Source of the DNA: Brachybacterium phenoliresistens
GTDB taxonomy: Bacteria; Actinomycetota; Actinomycetes; Actinomycetales; Dermabacteraceae
Assembly: GCF_000576425.1 (NCBI RefSeq)
Contig: NZ_KK069998.1
Location: 62,001-126,000 of the forward strand
Direction of reading: 5' to 3'
Length of the DNA: 64,000 nucleotides
Shown piece by piece: positions 40,384 through 49,150 of this stretch (within the stretch, counting starts at the first letter, position 1; each line of letters begins with the position of its first letter). The notes under the pieces are model-generated. The model had not been told where the DNA came from and searched no databases. It saw only the letters and a program-made list of their open reading frames with translations. The translations under genes and the position numbers were made by a program.

Positions 40384-42801
40384 ATGATCGACCCCCGCCA
40401 CGCCCTCGTCTCCGACCGTGCGGCAGAGGCCTGGACCGATGCGTTCCCCCTCGGCAACGGCCACCTGGGGGCGATGAGCTTCGGCCGGCCCGGCACCGAT
40501 CGCCTGCAGATCAACGACTCGGGCGTGTGGCGCGGCGGCCCGCGCCCCCGCCGTTCGGCCGACGGCGCGCACGAGGCCTTCCTGGCCGCCCGCGCCGCGG
40601 CCCTGGCCGGGGACCTGGACGCCGCGGAGGAGCACGTGCACGCCCTGCAGTCCGGCGACTCCCAGATGTACCAGCCCTACCTCGACCTCAGCATCGCCGA
40701 GCCGGCCGACGCCGATGCCGGGACGGTGCAGCGTGTCCTGGACCTGCGCACGGCGGTGGCCCGCGCCGTCCTCGGCGAGGGGCCGGCGTCCCGGGAGGTG
40801 CTCACCGCGGTGAGCGCCGCCGACGACGTGCTGCTGGATGTGCGCACCTACCCCTCCGCCACGGACCTGGACCTGCAGGTCACGTCCCTGCACCGCCAGC
40901 AGGTGCGGGCCGAGGCCCTCGAGGACGGACGCGTCGTGCTGGTCGGCCGCCTGCAGGTCGCCGCGGCGGTCGACCCCGACGCCGGGGGCGACTGCCCCAC
41001 CCGGGAGCCCGCCGGCTTCGACGAGTCGGTGCACGCCTCCTGGGCGCTGGAGGTCCGCAGCGACGGCGCGCTGGAGCCGGACGGCGACGGGCTGCGGGTG
41101 CGCGGGGCGCGCCGCCTGGAGCTGCGCCTGGTCTCGGCGACCCAGTTCGCCCTGGACGGCTCCCTGCGCCACGGGGACCACGCGGCGCTCGAGGCGGAGG
41201 TCCTCTCCCATCTGGAGGAGCTCGCGGCACGGCCGGTCGAGGAGCTGCTCGCCCGGGCGGAGGCCGCCCATCGCGCGCTGTACGACCGCACGGAGCTCGA
41301 CCTGGCCCCCGGCGCCGACCGGGAGGGCGCCCCCGTCACCACCGAGGCGCGACTGGTCGCGGCGCAGCAGGGCACCGCGAGCCCGGCAGAGCTCGCCGAC
41401 CTCGTCGCGCTCCTCGCGCACATGGGCCGGTATCTCCTGATCAGCGGGGGACGCGGCGCGAACCCGCCGCTGAACCTGCAGGGCATCTGGAACGAGGACG
41501 CGGTGCCGGCATGGTTCTGCGACTACACCACCAACATCAACCTCGAGATGAACTACTGGCCCGCGGGCCCCGCGAACCTGCTCGAGATCGGCGAGGGGCT
41601 GACAGGCTGGTCCGGCCGGCTGGCCGCGCAGGGGCGGGAGGTGGCCCGCGAGGTGTACGGCGCCCGCGGCTGGACCGTGCACCACAACTCCGACCGATGG
41701 GGCTATGCGGGCCCGGTCGGCGACGGCGGCAACCGGCCCAAGTGGTCGTTCTGGCCGCTGGGCGGCGCCTGGGTCGCGATCACCGTGGTGGACCTGCACC
41801 GCTTCGGCGGGCAGGAGGTGCCCGCCCCGGTGCGGGAGCTGCTCGTGGAGGCGTGCCGCTTCGTGCTGGACCTGCTGGTCGAGATGCCCGACGGCAGCCT
41901 GGGGACGGCGCCGGCGACCTCCCCGGAGAACGTGTTCGCGGTGCCCGGCGGCGCCGAGCACGAGGTCCACGTCTCGACCACGAGCGACCTCGCGCTGGCC
42001 CGGGAGGCCCTGACCGCGCTGGTCGAGGTCGCCGCACCGGAGGATCCCGAGCTGACGGGGCGGGCCCGCGACGCCCTGGCACGGATCCCGCGCGAGCCGG
42101 TCCTGCCGTCCGGGCTGATCGCCGAATGGTCCGATCCCGCCTTCACCGACCCCGAGCCGCTGCACCGCCACCAGTCCCATCTCATCGGCCTGCACCCGGG
42201 GACCTCCCTGGATCCCGAGACGGACCCGGAGCGCGGACGGGCCGCCCGGGCGAGCCTGCTGGCCCGGGGCTTCGAATCCACCGGCTGGTCGCTGGCCTGG
42301 CGGATCTGCCTGGCCGCCCGGCTGGGCGATGCGGAGCTGGCCCACCGCTTCGTGCGCCGCTTCCTGCATCCCGTCGACCTGGAGCCGGTCGCCCGGCGGG
42401 TCTCGACCTCGGACGGCGGCGTCTACCGCACCCTGCTGTGCGCGCATCCGCCGTTCCAGATCGACGGCAACTTCGGCGCGCTGGCGGGGATCCTCGAGCT
42501 GCTGCTGCAGTCCCAGCGGACCACCGACACCGGGGCGCGGCGCCTGGACCTGCTGCCGGCCGTGCCGGCGGACTGGCCCCGCGGGGAGGCCCGGGGCCTG
42601 CGCGCCCGCGGCGGGGTCGTCGTCGACCTCGCCTGGGACGAGGAGGAGGTCCGGGCGACGCTGACGGCGCAGGCGCCGATCGCGGTCGAGGTCCGCTGCG
42701 GCGCGGCGACGGCCGCCCGCGAGCTCGCCGCCGGGGAAAGCGCACGCCTGCGCCTGACGCGCTCGCGGACCGGGTTCGGGCCGCAGGACGAACGCGGCTA
42801 A
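40384..42801 (+). CDS. GH95 alpha-L-fucosidase
   Basis: An 805-residue protein of full GH95 length. The N-terminal beta-sandwich begins AEAWTDAFPLGNGHLGAMSFG and DRLQINDSGVWRGGP. The catalytic barrel contains NPPLNLQGIWNED, TTNINLEMNYWPAGPANLLE, HHNSDRWGYAG, GTAPATSPEN, HRHQSHLIGLHPGT and FQIDGNFGALAGILELLLQS. The conserved Asn/Asp-rich and Glu positions of inverting 1,2-alpha-L-fucosidases are present. No signal peptide is seen, so it probably acts on imported oligosaccharides. ATG 40384 has only a weak ribosome site. Confidence 0.93.
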   Translation: MIDPRHALVSDRAAEAWTDAFPLGNGHLGAMSFGRPGTDRLQINDSGVWRGGPRPRRSADGAHEAFLAARAAALAGDLDAAEEHVHALQSGDSQMYQPYLDLSIAEPADADAGTVQRVLDLRTAVARAVLGEGPASREVLTAVSAADDVLLDVRTYPSATDLDLQVTSLHRQQVRAEALEDGRVVLVGRLQVAAAVDPDAGGDCPTREPAGFDESVHASWALEVRSDGALEPDGDGLRVRGARRLELRLVSATQFALDGSLRHGDHAALEAEVLSHLEELAARPVEELLARAEAAHRALYDRTELDLAPGADREGAPVTTEARLVAAQQGTASPAELADLVALLAHMGRYLLISGGRGANPPLNLQGIWNEDAVPAWFCDYTTNINLEMNYWPAGPANLLEIGEGLTGWSGRLAAQGREVAREVYGARGWTVHHNSDRWGYAGPVGDGGNRPKWSFWPLGGAWVAITVVDLHRFGGQEVPAPVRELLVEACRFVLDLLVEMPDGSLGTAPATSPENVFAVPGGAEHEVHVSTTSDLALAREALTALVEVAAPEDPELTGRARDALARIPREPVLPSGLIAEWSDPAFTDPEPLHRHQSHLIGLHPGTSLDPETDPERGRAARASLLARGFESTGWSLAWRICLAARLGDAELAHRFVRRFLHPVDLEPVARRVSTSDGGVYRTLLCAHPPFQIDGNFGALAGILELLLQSQRTTDTGARRLDLLPAVPADWPRGEARGLRARGGVVVDLAWDEEEVRATLTAQAPIAVEVRCGAATAARELAAGESARLRLTRSRTGFGPQDERG

Positions 42802-42875
42802 GCTGGGGCGGATGGCCGCCCGATGCCCAGCGCGTGTGCGATCGGGCCCACACCCACGAGCTGGAACGGAGTGAC

Positions 42876-44366
42876 ATGGCTGACCTCAGGGTGGACGTGA
42901 CCCGAGCGGACGCAGTGCTGATCGGCGGCGGGGTGGCGAGCGCGACGCTCGCGGCGCTCCTGGCCGAGCTGGAGCCGGACTGGGACGTGCAGGTGCTCGA
43001 GCGCCTGGACGCCGTGGGGCTGGAGTCCAGCGACGGGTGGAACAACGCCGGCACCGGGCACAGCGCCCTGTGCGAGCTGAACTACACCCCGCAGGACGTG
43101 GACGGCTCCGTCTCCCCCGCCAAGGCGATCTCGATCAACGAGCAGTTCCAGGTCTCCCGCCAGTACTGGGCCCATCTCGTCGACTCCGGCGCGATCGCGG
43201 ATCCGTCCTCCTTCATCCGCACGGTCCCGCACATGTCCTTCGTGCACGGCGTGGAGAACGTGGACTACCTGCGCCGGCGCCATGCCGCGCTGAGCGCGAA
43301 CCCGCTGTTCGACCGGATGGAGTTCACCACCGAGCACGGCACCCTCGCGCGGTGGGCGCCGCTGATCGCCGAGGACCGGCCGGTCACCGAGACGATCGCC
43401 GCCACCTTCTCCCCCGACGGCACCGACGTGAACTTCGGGGCGCTGACCCGGTCCCTGTTCGCCGTCGCCGAGCGGGCCGGGACCACGGTCACCACGGGCC
43501 GCGAGGTCACCTCCCTGCGGCGCCTGGGGACGGACTGGGGCGTCATGCACCGGGACGTCGTCACCGGCGACGTCCGCGTGATCCGCACGCCCTTCGTCTT
43601 CGTCGGCGCGGGCGGCAACGCCCTGCCGCTGCTGCAGAAGTCCGGGATCGACGAGATCCGCGGCTTCGGCGGCTTCCCGATCTCGGGCCAGTGGCTGCGC
43701 TGCACCAACCCCGAGATCATCGCCCGCCACAGCGCCAAGGTGTACGGGAAGGCCGCCGTCGGCGCCCCGCCGATGAGCGTCCCCCACCTGGACACCCGCT
43801 ACATCGACGGGCGCCAGGGCCTGCTGTTCGGCCCGTACGCGGGCTGGACGCCGAAGTTCCTCAAGACCGGCTCCTACACGGACCTGTTCGCCTCCATCCG
43901 TCCCGACAACGTCGCGCAGATGGCCGCGGTGGCCCCGCCGAACCTGGGCCTGATGAAGTACCTCGTCACCGAGGTCGCCGCGACCCGCGACAAGCGGCTC
44001 GAGGCGCTGCGCGAGTACATGCCCTCCGCCCGCGACGAGGACTGGGAGCTGGTCACGGCCGGCCAGCGCGTGCAGGTCATCGCGCCGGACCGCAAGAAGC
44101 TCGGGGTGCTGCAGTTCGGCACCCAGCTCATCACCGCGGCGGACGGCTCGATCGGCGGCATGCTGGGCGCCTCGCCGGGCGCCTCCACGGCCACCACGAT
44201 CATGCTCGAGCTGCTGGGGAAGGTCTTCCCGGCCCGCCGCGACGTGTGGGCGCCGCGGATCGCGCAGATGGTCCCCAGCTACGGCACGCACCTGTCCGAG
44301 GATCCGCGCGCCGCCCACGCCTCCCTCGCCCGCACCGCCGAGACGCTCGGCCTCGACCACGAGTGA
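42876..44366 (+). CDS. mqo: Malate:quinone oxidoreductase
   Basis: A 496-residue FAD protein: DAVLIGGGVASATLAALLAEL (FAD fold, residues 12-32), SDGWNNAGTGHSALCELNYTP, VPHMSFVHG, FVFVGAGGNALPLLQKSGI, GGFPISGQWLRC, KVYGKAAVGAPPMSVPHLD and TLSED-like C-terminus (GTHLSEDP). It oxidises malate to oxaloacetate and passes electrons to menaquinone at the membrane. ATG 42876 has a CGGAG ribosome site. lutABC follows 7 nt later, so quinone-linked malate and lactate oxidation are co-transcribed. Confidence 0.96.
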   Translation: MADLRVDVTRADAVLIGGGVASATLAALLAELEPDWDVQVLERLDAVGLESSDGWNNAGTGHSALCELNYTPQDVDGSVSPAKAISINEQFQVSRQYWAHLVDSGAIADPSSFIRTVPHMSFVHGVENVDYLRRRHAALSANPLFDRMEFTTEHGTLARWAPLIAEDRPVTETIAATFSPDGTDVNFGALTRSLFAVAERAGTTVTTGREVTSLRRLGTDWGVMHRDVVTGDVRVIRTPFVFVGAGGNALPLLQKSGIDEIRGFGGFPISGQWLRCTNPEIIARHSAKVYGKAAVGAPPMSVPHLDTRYIDGRQGLLFGPYAGWTPKFLKTGSYTDLFASIRPDNVAQMAAVAPPNLGLMKYLVTEVAATRDKRLEALREYMPSARDEDWELVTAGQRVQVIAPDRKKLGVLQFGTQLITAADGSIGGMLGASPGASTATTIMLELLGKVFPARRDVWAPRIAQMVPSYGTHLSEDPRAAHASLARTAETLGLDHE

Positions 44367-44372
44367 GCTGAC

Positions 44373-45158
44373 ATGCGCATCTCCCTGATGACCACGTGCC
44401 TGGCCGATGTGATGGCCCCCGACGTGGCCCGCTCCACGGTGATCCTGCTCGAGCGCCTCGGCCACGAGGTGGTCTACGACCCCCGCCAGACGTGCTGCGG
44501 GCAGATGCACACCAACACCGGCTACTACTCCGAGGCGGCGCCCGTGGTGCGCCACTTCGTGGACACCTTCGAGCGGCAGCTCGACGACGTCGACGCGATC
44601 GTCATGCCCTCGGGATCGTGCACCGGCTGCGTGCGCGACCAGCACAGGCTGGTCGCCCAGCACGAGCAGGACGAGGATCTCGAGAAGCGGGCCGGCGCGG
44701 TCGCCGCGAAGACCTACGAGCTCTCCGAGCTGCTGGTGGACGTGCTGAAGACCACTGATGTCGGGGCCTACTTCCCCCACTCGGTCACCTACCACCCGAC
44801 CTGCCATTCCATGCGGATCCTGAAGGTCGGCCCGCGCCCGATCAAGCTGCTGCGCGCGGTCGAGGGCATCGAGGTCGTCAACCTGCCCGAGTCCTCGACG
44901 TGCTGCGGCTTCGGCGGCACCTTCTCCGTGAAGAACTCCGACACCTCCAACGCGATGGTCACCGACAAGGCCGCCAACGTGGTGAGGTCCGGCGCGGAGT
45001 TCGTCGTCGCCGGGGACGCCTCGTGCCTGATGAACATCGGCGGCAAGCTCGCCCGCAACGGCGATGCCCCCCGGCCGATCCATCTCGCCCAGATCCTCGC
45101 CTCGACCCGCGAGGACCCGTTCGTCCCGTCCGCCGAGATGCTGGGGAGGGCCTCATGA
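44373..45158 (+). CDS. lutA: L-lactate utilisation Fe-S protein
   Basis: A 261-residue (Fe-S)-binding protein with two cysteine-rich CCG domains: ACTCCGQMH-like segment (DPRQTCCGQMHTNTGY), PSGSCTGCVRDQH, TYHPTCHSMRIL and STCCGFGGTFSVK. This is LutA/YkgE. With LutB and LutC it oxidises L-lactate to pyruvate. ATG 44373 follows mqo by 6 nt; its stop overlaps lutB as ATGA. Confidence 0.94.
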   Translation: MRISLMTTCLADVMAPDVARSTVILLERLGHEVVYDPRQTCCGQMHTNTGYYSEAAPVVRHFVDTFERQLDDVDAIVMPSGSCTGCVRDQHRLVAQHEQDEDLEKRAGAVAAKTYELSELLVDVLKTTDVGAYFPHSVTYHPTCHSMRILKVGPRPIKLLRAVEGIEVVNLPESSTCCGFGGTFSVKNSDTSNAMVTDKAANVVRSGAEFVVAGDASCLMNIGGKLARNGDAPRPIHLAQILASTREDPFVPSAEMLGRAS

Positions 45159-46732
45159 GCACCGTCCATCTGGGGATGCCGGGCGTCCGGCCCCAGCACG
45201 CCTCCCCCGGGTCCTCGCACCTGCGCGGGGACCGGTCCTTCCCCGCGAAGGCCCGCACGGAGCTGGCCAACCCCGTGCTGCGCCAGAACCTCCAGCACGC
45301 GACGAGCACCATCCAGGCCAAGCGGGCCTCCGTGGTGCGCGAGGTGCGCGACTGGCAGAAGCTCCGCGACGCCGGCAGCGCCCTGAAGTGGCAGGTCACC
45401 GACCACCTCCCGGAGATGCTGGTGCAGCTGGAGGAGTCGGTGCAGGCCGCGGGCGGCACCGTCCACTGGGCGCGGGACGCCGAGGAGGCCGGGGAGATCG
45501 TCACCCGACTGGTCCTCGAGCGCGGCCAGCAGGAGGTGCTCAAGGTCAAGTCGATGGCCACCCAGGAGATCGGCCTCAACGAGACGCTCGCCCATGCCGG
45601 CGTCCACGCGATCGAGTCCGACCTCGCCGAGCTCATCGTCCAGCTCGCCGGCGACACCCCCAGCCACATCCTGGTCCCCGCCATCCACCGCAACCGCGCG
45701 GAGATCCGCGAGATCTTCCTGCGCACCATGCCGGACCTGGATCCGTCGATCACCGACGACCCCGCCGAGCTCGCCGGGGCGGCCCGCCGCTTCCTGCGCG
45801 AGAAGTTCCTGGACATGTCGGGCTCCGTGGCGATCTCGGGCGGCAACTTCGCCGTCGCCGACACCGGCACCGTCGCGGTCGTCGAGTCCGAGGGCAACGG
45901 CCGCATGTGCCTGACGCTGCCCAGGACCCTCATCACCGTGCTCGGCATCGAGAAGATCGTCCCGTCCTTCCAGGACCTCGAGGTCTTCCTCCAGCTGCTG
46001 CCGCGCTCCTCCACCGGGGAGCGCATGAACCCGTACACGACGCTGTTCACCGGCGTCGCCGAGGGGGACGGCCCGCAGGAGTTCCATCTGGTGCTGCTGG
46101 ACAACGGCCGCAGCGCCGTGCTCGCGGACCCGGAGGGCCGCAGCGCCCTGCACTGCATCCGCTGCTCCGCCTGCCTGAACGTGTGCCCCGTCTACGAGCG
46201 CACGGGCGGCCACGCCTACGGCTCCACCTACCCGGGCCCGATCGGCGCGATCCTCTCCCCGCAGATGACGGGCGTGACCGGACCGGACGATCCCAACGCC
46301 TCCCTGCCCTACGCCTCGAGCCTGTGCGGGGCCTGCTACGACGTGTGCCCCGTGAAGATCGACATCCCCTCGATCCTCGTGCACCTGCGCGCGAAGGAGG
46401 TCGACCAGCGCCGCGAGGCCTCCGGGCAGTTCCACGGCACCTGGGACGTGGCCATGCGCGGGGCCTCGAAGCTCATGTCCTCCCCGCGGGCGTACGACGC
46501 GGCCGTGCGGGCCTCCTCCGCTCTCGGCGCGGTCAAGCGCACCGGCAACATCGGCAAGCTCCCCTCGGCGCTGCCGCTGATCCCGGGCTGGACCGACCAC
46601 CGGGACCTGCCGGTCCCCCGGCAGTCCTTCCGCAGCTGGTGGAAGGATCGCGAGCGCCACGGCGGCGCCCCCGCCCCGCGCCCCGACGGCGACGGCCCCG
46701 AGGACTCCCCGGCGAGCGGAGAGGACGCATGA
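45155..46732 (+). CDS. lutB: L-lactate utilisation Fe-S/LUD protein
   Basis: A 525-residue LutB. A LUD domain (about 60-320: VLKVKSMATQEIGLNETL, SGGNFAVADTGTVAVVESEGN) is followed by two 4Fe-4S motifs, Cys334/337/340/344 (CIRCSACLNVCP) and Cys391/394/398 (CGACYDVCP). It carries electrons in the lactate oxidase complex. ATG 45155 overlaps lutA as ATGA. The C-terminal ~25 residues are Pro/Gly/Asp rich. Confidence 0.95.
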   Translation: MSTVHLGMPGVRPQHASPGSSHLRGDRSFPAKARTELANPVLRQNLQHATSTIQAKRASVVREVRDWQKLRDAGSALKWQVTDHLPEMLVQLEESVQAAGGTVHWARDAEEAGEIVTRLVLERGQQEVLKVKSMATQEIGLNETLAHAGVHAIESDLAELIVQLAGDTPSHILVPAIHRNRAEIREIFLRTMPDLDPSITDDPAELAGAARRFLREKFLDMSGSVAISGGNFAVADTGTVAVVESEGNGRMCLTLPRTLITVLGIEKIVPSFQDLEVFLQLLPRSSTGERMNPYTTLFTGVAEGDGPQEFHLVLLDNGRSAVLADPEGRSALHCIRCSACLNVCPVYERTGGHAYGSTYPGPIGAILSPQMTGVTGPDDPNASLPYASSLCGACYDVCPVKIDIPSILVHLRAKEVDQRREASGQFHGTWDVAMRGASKLMSSPRAYDAAVRASSALGAVKRTGNIGKLPSALPLIPGWTDHRDLPVPRQSFRSWWKDRERHGGAPAPRPDGDGPEDSPASGEDA

Positions 46733-47490
46733 GCGCCTGGCAGGACGCCCGACCCTCCCGCGTCGCCGGCATGAGCGCCCGCGACGAGATCCTCGCGCGG
46801 CTGCGCAGCGCGCTGGAGGTGCCCCGGCGCGACGAGGTCACCGAGCCCGGCGACGTCCCGCGCACCTACCAGCGGGCCGATGACCGCGCCGAGGGCTCCG
46901 ACCCCGCGAAGATCCGCCAGCTCCTGGTCAAGCGGCTCGAAGACTACACCGCGACGGTCCACCGCACCACCGAGGCCGGTCTGCCGGAGGCCGTCGCCGC
47001 CGCCCTCGAGGGCGCCGCCTCCGTGATCGTGCCGCCCGGGGTCCCCGAGGCCTGGCTGGCCTCGAGCGACCTCTCCGTGACCCGCGACGACGGCACGGCA
47101 GGCCCGCGCGCGCTGGACCGCATCGACGCCGTGCTCACCGGCTGCCACACGGCGATCGCCACCACGGGCACGATCATGCTGCGCTCGGACGACCTCTCCG
47201 GGCGCCGCGCCATCTCCCTGCTGCCGGATCTGCACGTGATCGTCGTGCAGGCCGATCAGATCGTCCTCGGCGTGCCGCGGGGCATCGAGCGCATGGGCGA
47301 GGACCCGACGGCCCCCTGGACGATGATCTCCGGCCCGAGCGCGACCAGCGACATCGAGCTCAGCCGCGTCGAGGGCGTGCACGGCCCGCGCCGGCTGCAC
47401 ATCGTCATCGTCGAACCCGAGCCCGAGCCCGAGCCGGGGCCCGCCCCCGACGCCCCGAAGACCGCACCGACCTCCCAGGAGACCTCATGA
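46729..47490 (+). CDS. lutC: L-lactate utilisation LUD-domain protein
   Basis: A 253-residue LutC: ARDEILARLRSAL, VIVPPGVPEAWL, RIDAVLTGCHTAIATTGTIML, PDLHVIVVQADQIVLGV and SGPSATSDIELSRVEGVHGPR, the LutC signature. It overlaps lutB as ATGA and is followed by a Glu-Pro-rich tail. It may also be started at an internal ATG (MSARDE), which would drop 14 residues. Confidence 0.94.
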   Translation: MSAWQDARPSRVAGMSARDEILARLRSALEVPRRDEVTEPGDVPRTYQRADDRAEGSDPAKIRQLLVKRLEDYTATVHRTTEAGLPEAVAAALEGAASVIVPPGVPEAWLASSDLSVTRDDGTAGPRALDRIDAVLTGCHTAIATTGTIMLRSDDLSGRRAISLLPDLHVIVVQADQIVLGVPRGIERMGEDPTAPWTMISGPSATSDIELSRVEGVHGPRRLHIVIVEPEPEPEPGPAPDAPKTAPTSQETS

Positions 47491-48434
47491 GCACGTCCCC
47501 CGCCCCGCACGACCGCCCCGAGCTCCCCCGCGGCCGCACCTGGGAGATCGTCGCCGGCCCGTACCGCGCCGGCATCGCGGCCGTGGGAGCGATCGTGGAG
47601 CACCTCACCGTGGACGGGCGCGACCTGCTGGTGCGCAACCCGGCCACCGGGCCGATGCAGTTCTACCGCGGCGCCGTGGTCGCCCCCTGGCCCAACCGGA
47701 TCGGCGACGGCCGCTACACCTGGGACGGCCAGGACATCCAGGCGCCGCTGACCGAGCCGGACCGCCAGAACGCGCTGCACGGACTGGTCTCCTTCGTCCC
47801 GTTCGAGGAGGTCTCCTCCGCGGACGAGGCCGTCACGCTGCGCACCCTGCTGTACCCCAGCCCCGGCTACCCCTTCGCCCTCGAGCTGACGGTCGAGCAC
47901 CGGGTGGATGCCGAGACCGGTCTGACGACCACGGTCACGGCCCGCAACGTGGGCGACCAGGACGCCCCCTACGGCGTGTGCCCCCACCCCTACCTGGTGG
48001 CCGGCCCTGAGCCGCTGGACACCTGGACGCTGCGCACCTCCGTGGGCACCGTGATGACGGTGACGCCGGACCGGCTGCTGCCCACGGGCCTCGTGCGCGT
48101 GGACGAGGGCGGCGAGTTCGACTTCCGCGAGGGGAAGGTGCTGGGCTCCCAGGAGATCGACCATGCCTTCACCGACCTGGGGCGGGACGAGCAGGGCCTG
48201 GCCCGCGTGGTGGTCACCGCCCCCGGCGGCACGGGCGTGGAGATGGTGGCCGATGAGCGCTGCCCGTGGCTGCAGCTGCACACGGCGGACCGCCCCGAGC
48301 CCGAGAACAACCGCCTCGGCCTCGCCGTGGAGCCGATGACCTGCCCGCCCGATGCGTTCCGCTCCGGCGACGGCGTGATCCGTCTGGCCCCCGGGGCGTC
48401 CCACGAGGCCGCCTGGAGCGTCCGCGGCCTCTGA
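47487..48434 (+). CDS. Aldose-1-epimerase-family protein
   Basis: A 315-residue galactose-mutarotase-fold protein: GAIVEHLTVDGRDLLV, VVAPWPNRIGDGRYTWDG (conserved NR), QNALHGLVSFVPFEE (His), PYGVCPHPYLV (second catalytic His) and VEPMTCPPDAF (catalytic Glu). It overlaps lutC as ATGA, so a sugar mutarotase is co-translated with lactate genes. This is an unusual partner, which fits the idea that lut is tied to sugar (fucose) breakdown here. The sugar is unknown. Confidence 0.88.
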   Translation: MSTSPAPHDRPELPRGRTWEIVAGPYRAGIAAVGAIVEHLTVDGRDLLVRNPATGPMQFYRGAVVAPWPNRIGDGRYTWDGQDIQAPLTEPDRQNALHGLVSFVPFEEVSSADEAVTLRTLLYPSPGYPFALELTVEHRVDAETGLTTTVTARNVGDQDAPYGVCPHPYLVAGPEPLDTWTLRTSVGTVMTVTPDRLLPTGLVRVDEGGEFDFREGKVLGSQEIDHAFTDLGRDEQGLARVVVTAPGGTGVEMVADERCPWLQLHTADRPEPENNRLGLAVEPMTCPPDAFRSGDGVIRLAPGASHEAAWSVRGL

Positions 48435-48483
48435 CCGCATCCCGGCCCGGCGCGCGGCGACCGCGCACCGGGCCGGAGGACGA

Positions 48484-48519
48484 CGAGGGCGCCGCACCCG
48501 ACGGGGTGCGGCGCCCTCG
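48484..48519. terminator. Bidirectional terminator between epimerase and lsr2
   Basis: A perfect 16-bp stem (CGAGGGCGCCGCACCC and its complement) with a GACG loop. Confidence 0.85.
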
Positions 48520-48536
48520 CGGCGTCCGGGGAACGC

Positions 48537-48857
48537 TCAGTGCGCGTTCTCGTAGGCGTTGCGGATCTCGGCGGAGATGCGGCCGCGGTCGGAGACCTCG
48601 TAGCCGTTCTCGCGCGCCCATTCGCGCACCTTCGCGGAATCCTTCGCCGGCGCCGAGGCACCGGTGCCCCGGGTGCGGCGGCCGCTGACGCGACGGGACT
48701 TGGCGACCCAGGCCCCCAGCTCCTCGCGCAGGCGGGTGGCGTTGTCCTCCGACAGGTCGATCTCGTAGGAGACTCCGTCGAGGGAGAACGTGACGGTCTG
48801 CTCGGCCTTCGAACCGTCGATATCATCGATCAGCTCGACGAACGTCTTGCGGGCCAT
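48537..48857 (-). CDS. lsr2: Nucleoid protein Lsr2
   Basis: A 106-residue Lsr2. N-terminal oligomerisation domain (MARKTFVELIDDIDGSKAEQ, VSYEIDLSEDNATRLREEL), Ala/Ser/Arg linker, and C-terminal DNA-binding domain (REWARENGYEVSDRGRISAEI) with the RGR minor-groove hook. It silences AT-rich DNA in actinobacteria. It is monocistronic and lies at the border of the accessory block, downstream of lysS. Confidence 0.97.
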   Translation of the reverse strand: MARKTFVELIDDIDGSKAEQTVTFSLDGVSYEIDLSEDNATRLREELGAWVAKSRRVSGRRTRGTGASAPAKDSAKVREWARENGYEVSDRGRISAEIRNAYENAH

Positions 48858-48936
48858 GGGTACTCCTCGAATAGATGTTGTGGACGGGGCGCGTCATACC
48901 CTGCCGGCACAATACTCGCGCGTTCCGGACGGAAAA

Positions 48937-49149
48937 TCAATCCTCGACGTGATTGATCGCGGTCGCGCCGCCCGGGGTGGAGGATTCCCCGTCGCGTCGT
49001 GCGGCCCGGAATTCCTTCTCGGCATCCCGCTCGGCCTCTCGTTCGCGCCGGTCAGCGCGAAGAATGGCGCGCATCGCGAACCAGAAGAGCAGGCCCACGC
49101 CGATCGACGGGAGCAGCGCCCCCGCCTCGAACCAGAATCCGCCGTCCAT
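48937..49149 (-). CDS. Small membrane protein between lysS and lsr2
   Basis: A 70-residue protein with one membrane helix ([21 protein letters not shown]), then a charged coiled segment ([22 protein letters not shown]). ATG 49149 lies 1 nt after the lysS stop, so the two are co-translated. Short proteins of this kind occur beside lysS in related actinobacteria; function unknown. Confidence 0.8.
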   Translation of the reverse strand: MDGGFWFEAGALLPSIGVGLLFWFAMRAILRADRREREAERDAEKEFRAARRDGESSTPGGATAINHVED

Positions 49150-49150
49150 C

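Noticed and set aside
39324-44366. A continuous plus-strand open frame of 1680 codons from the second GH29 gene through GH95 to mqo
   Set aside because: Only its last 497 codons are mqo. The rest is antisense or out of frame to well-supported genes and is low-complexity Arg/Pro/Ala, a by-product of high GC.
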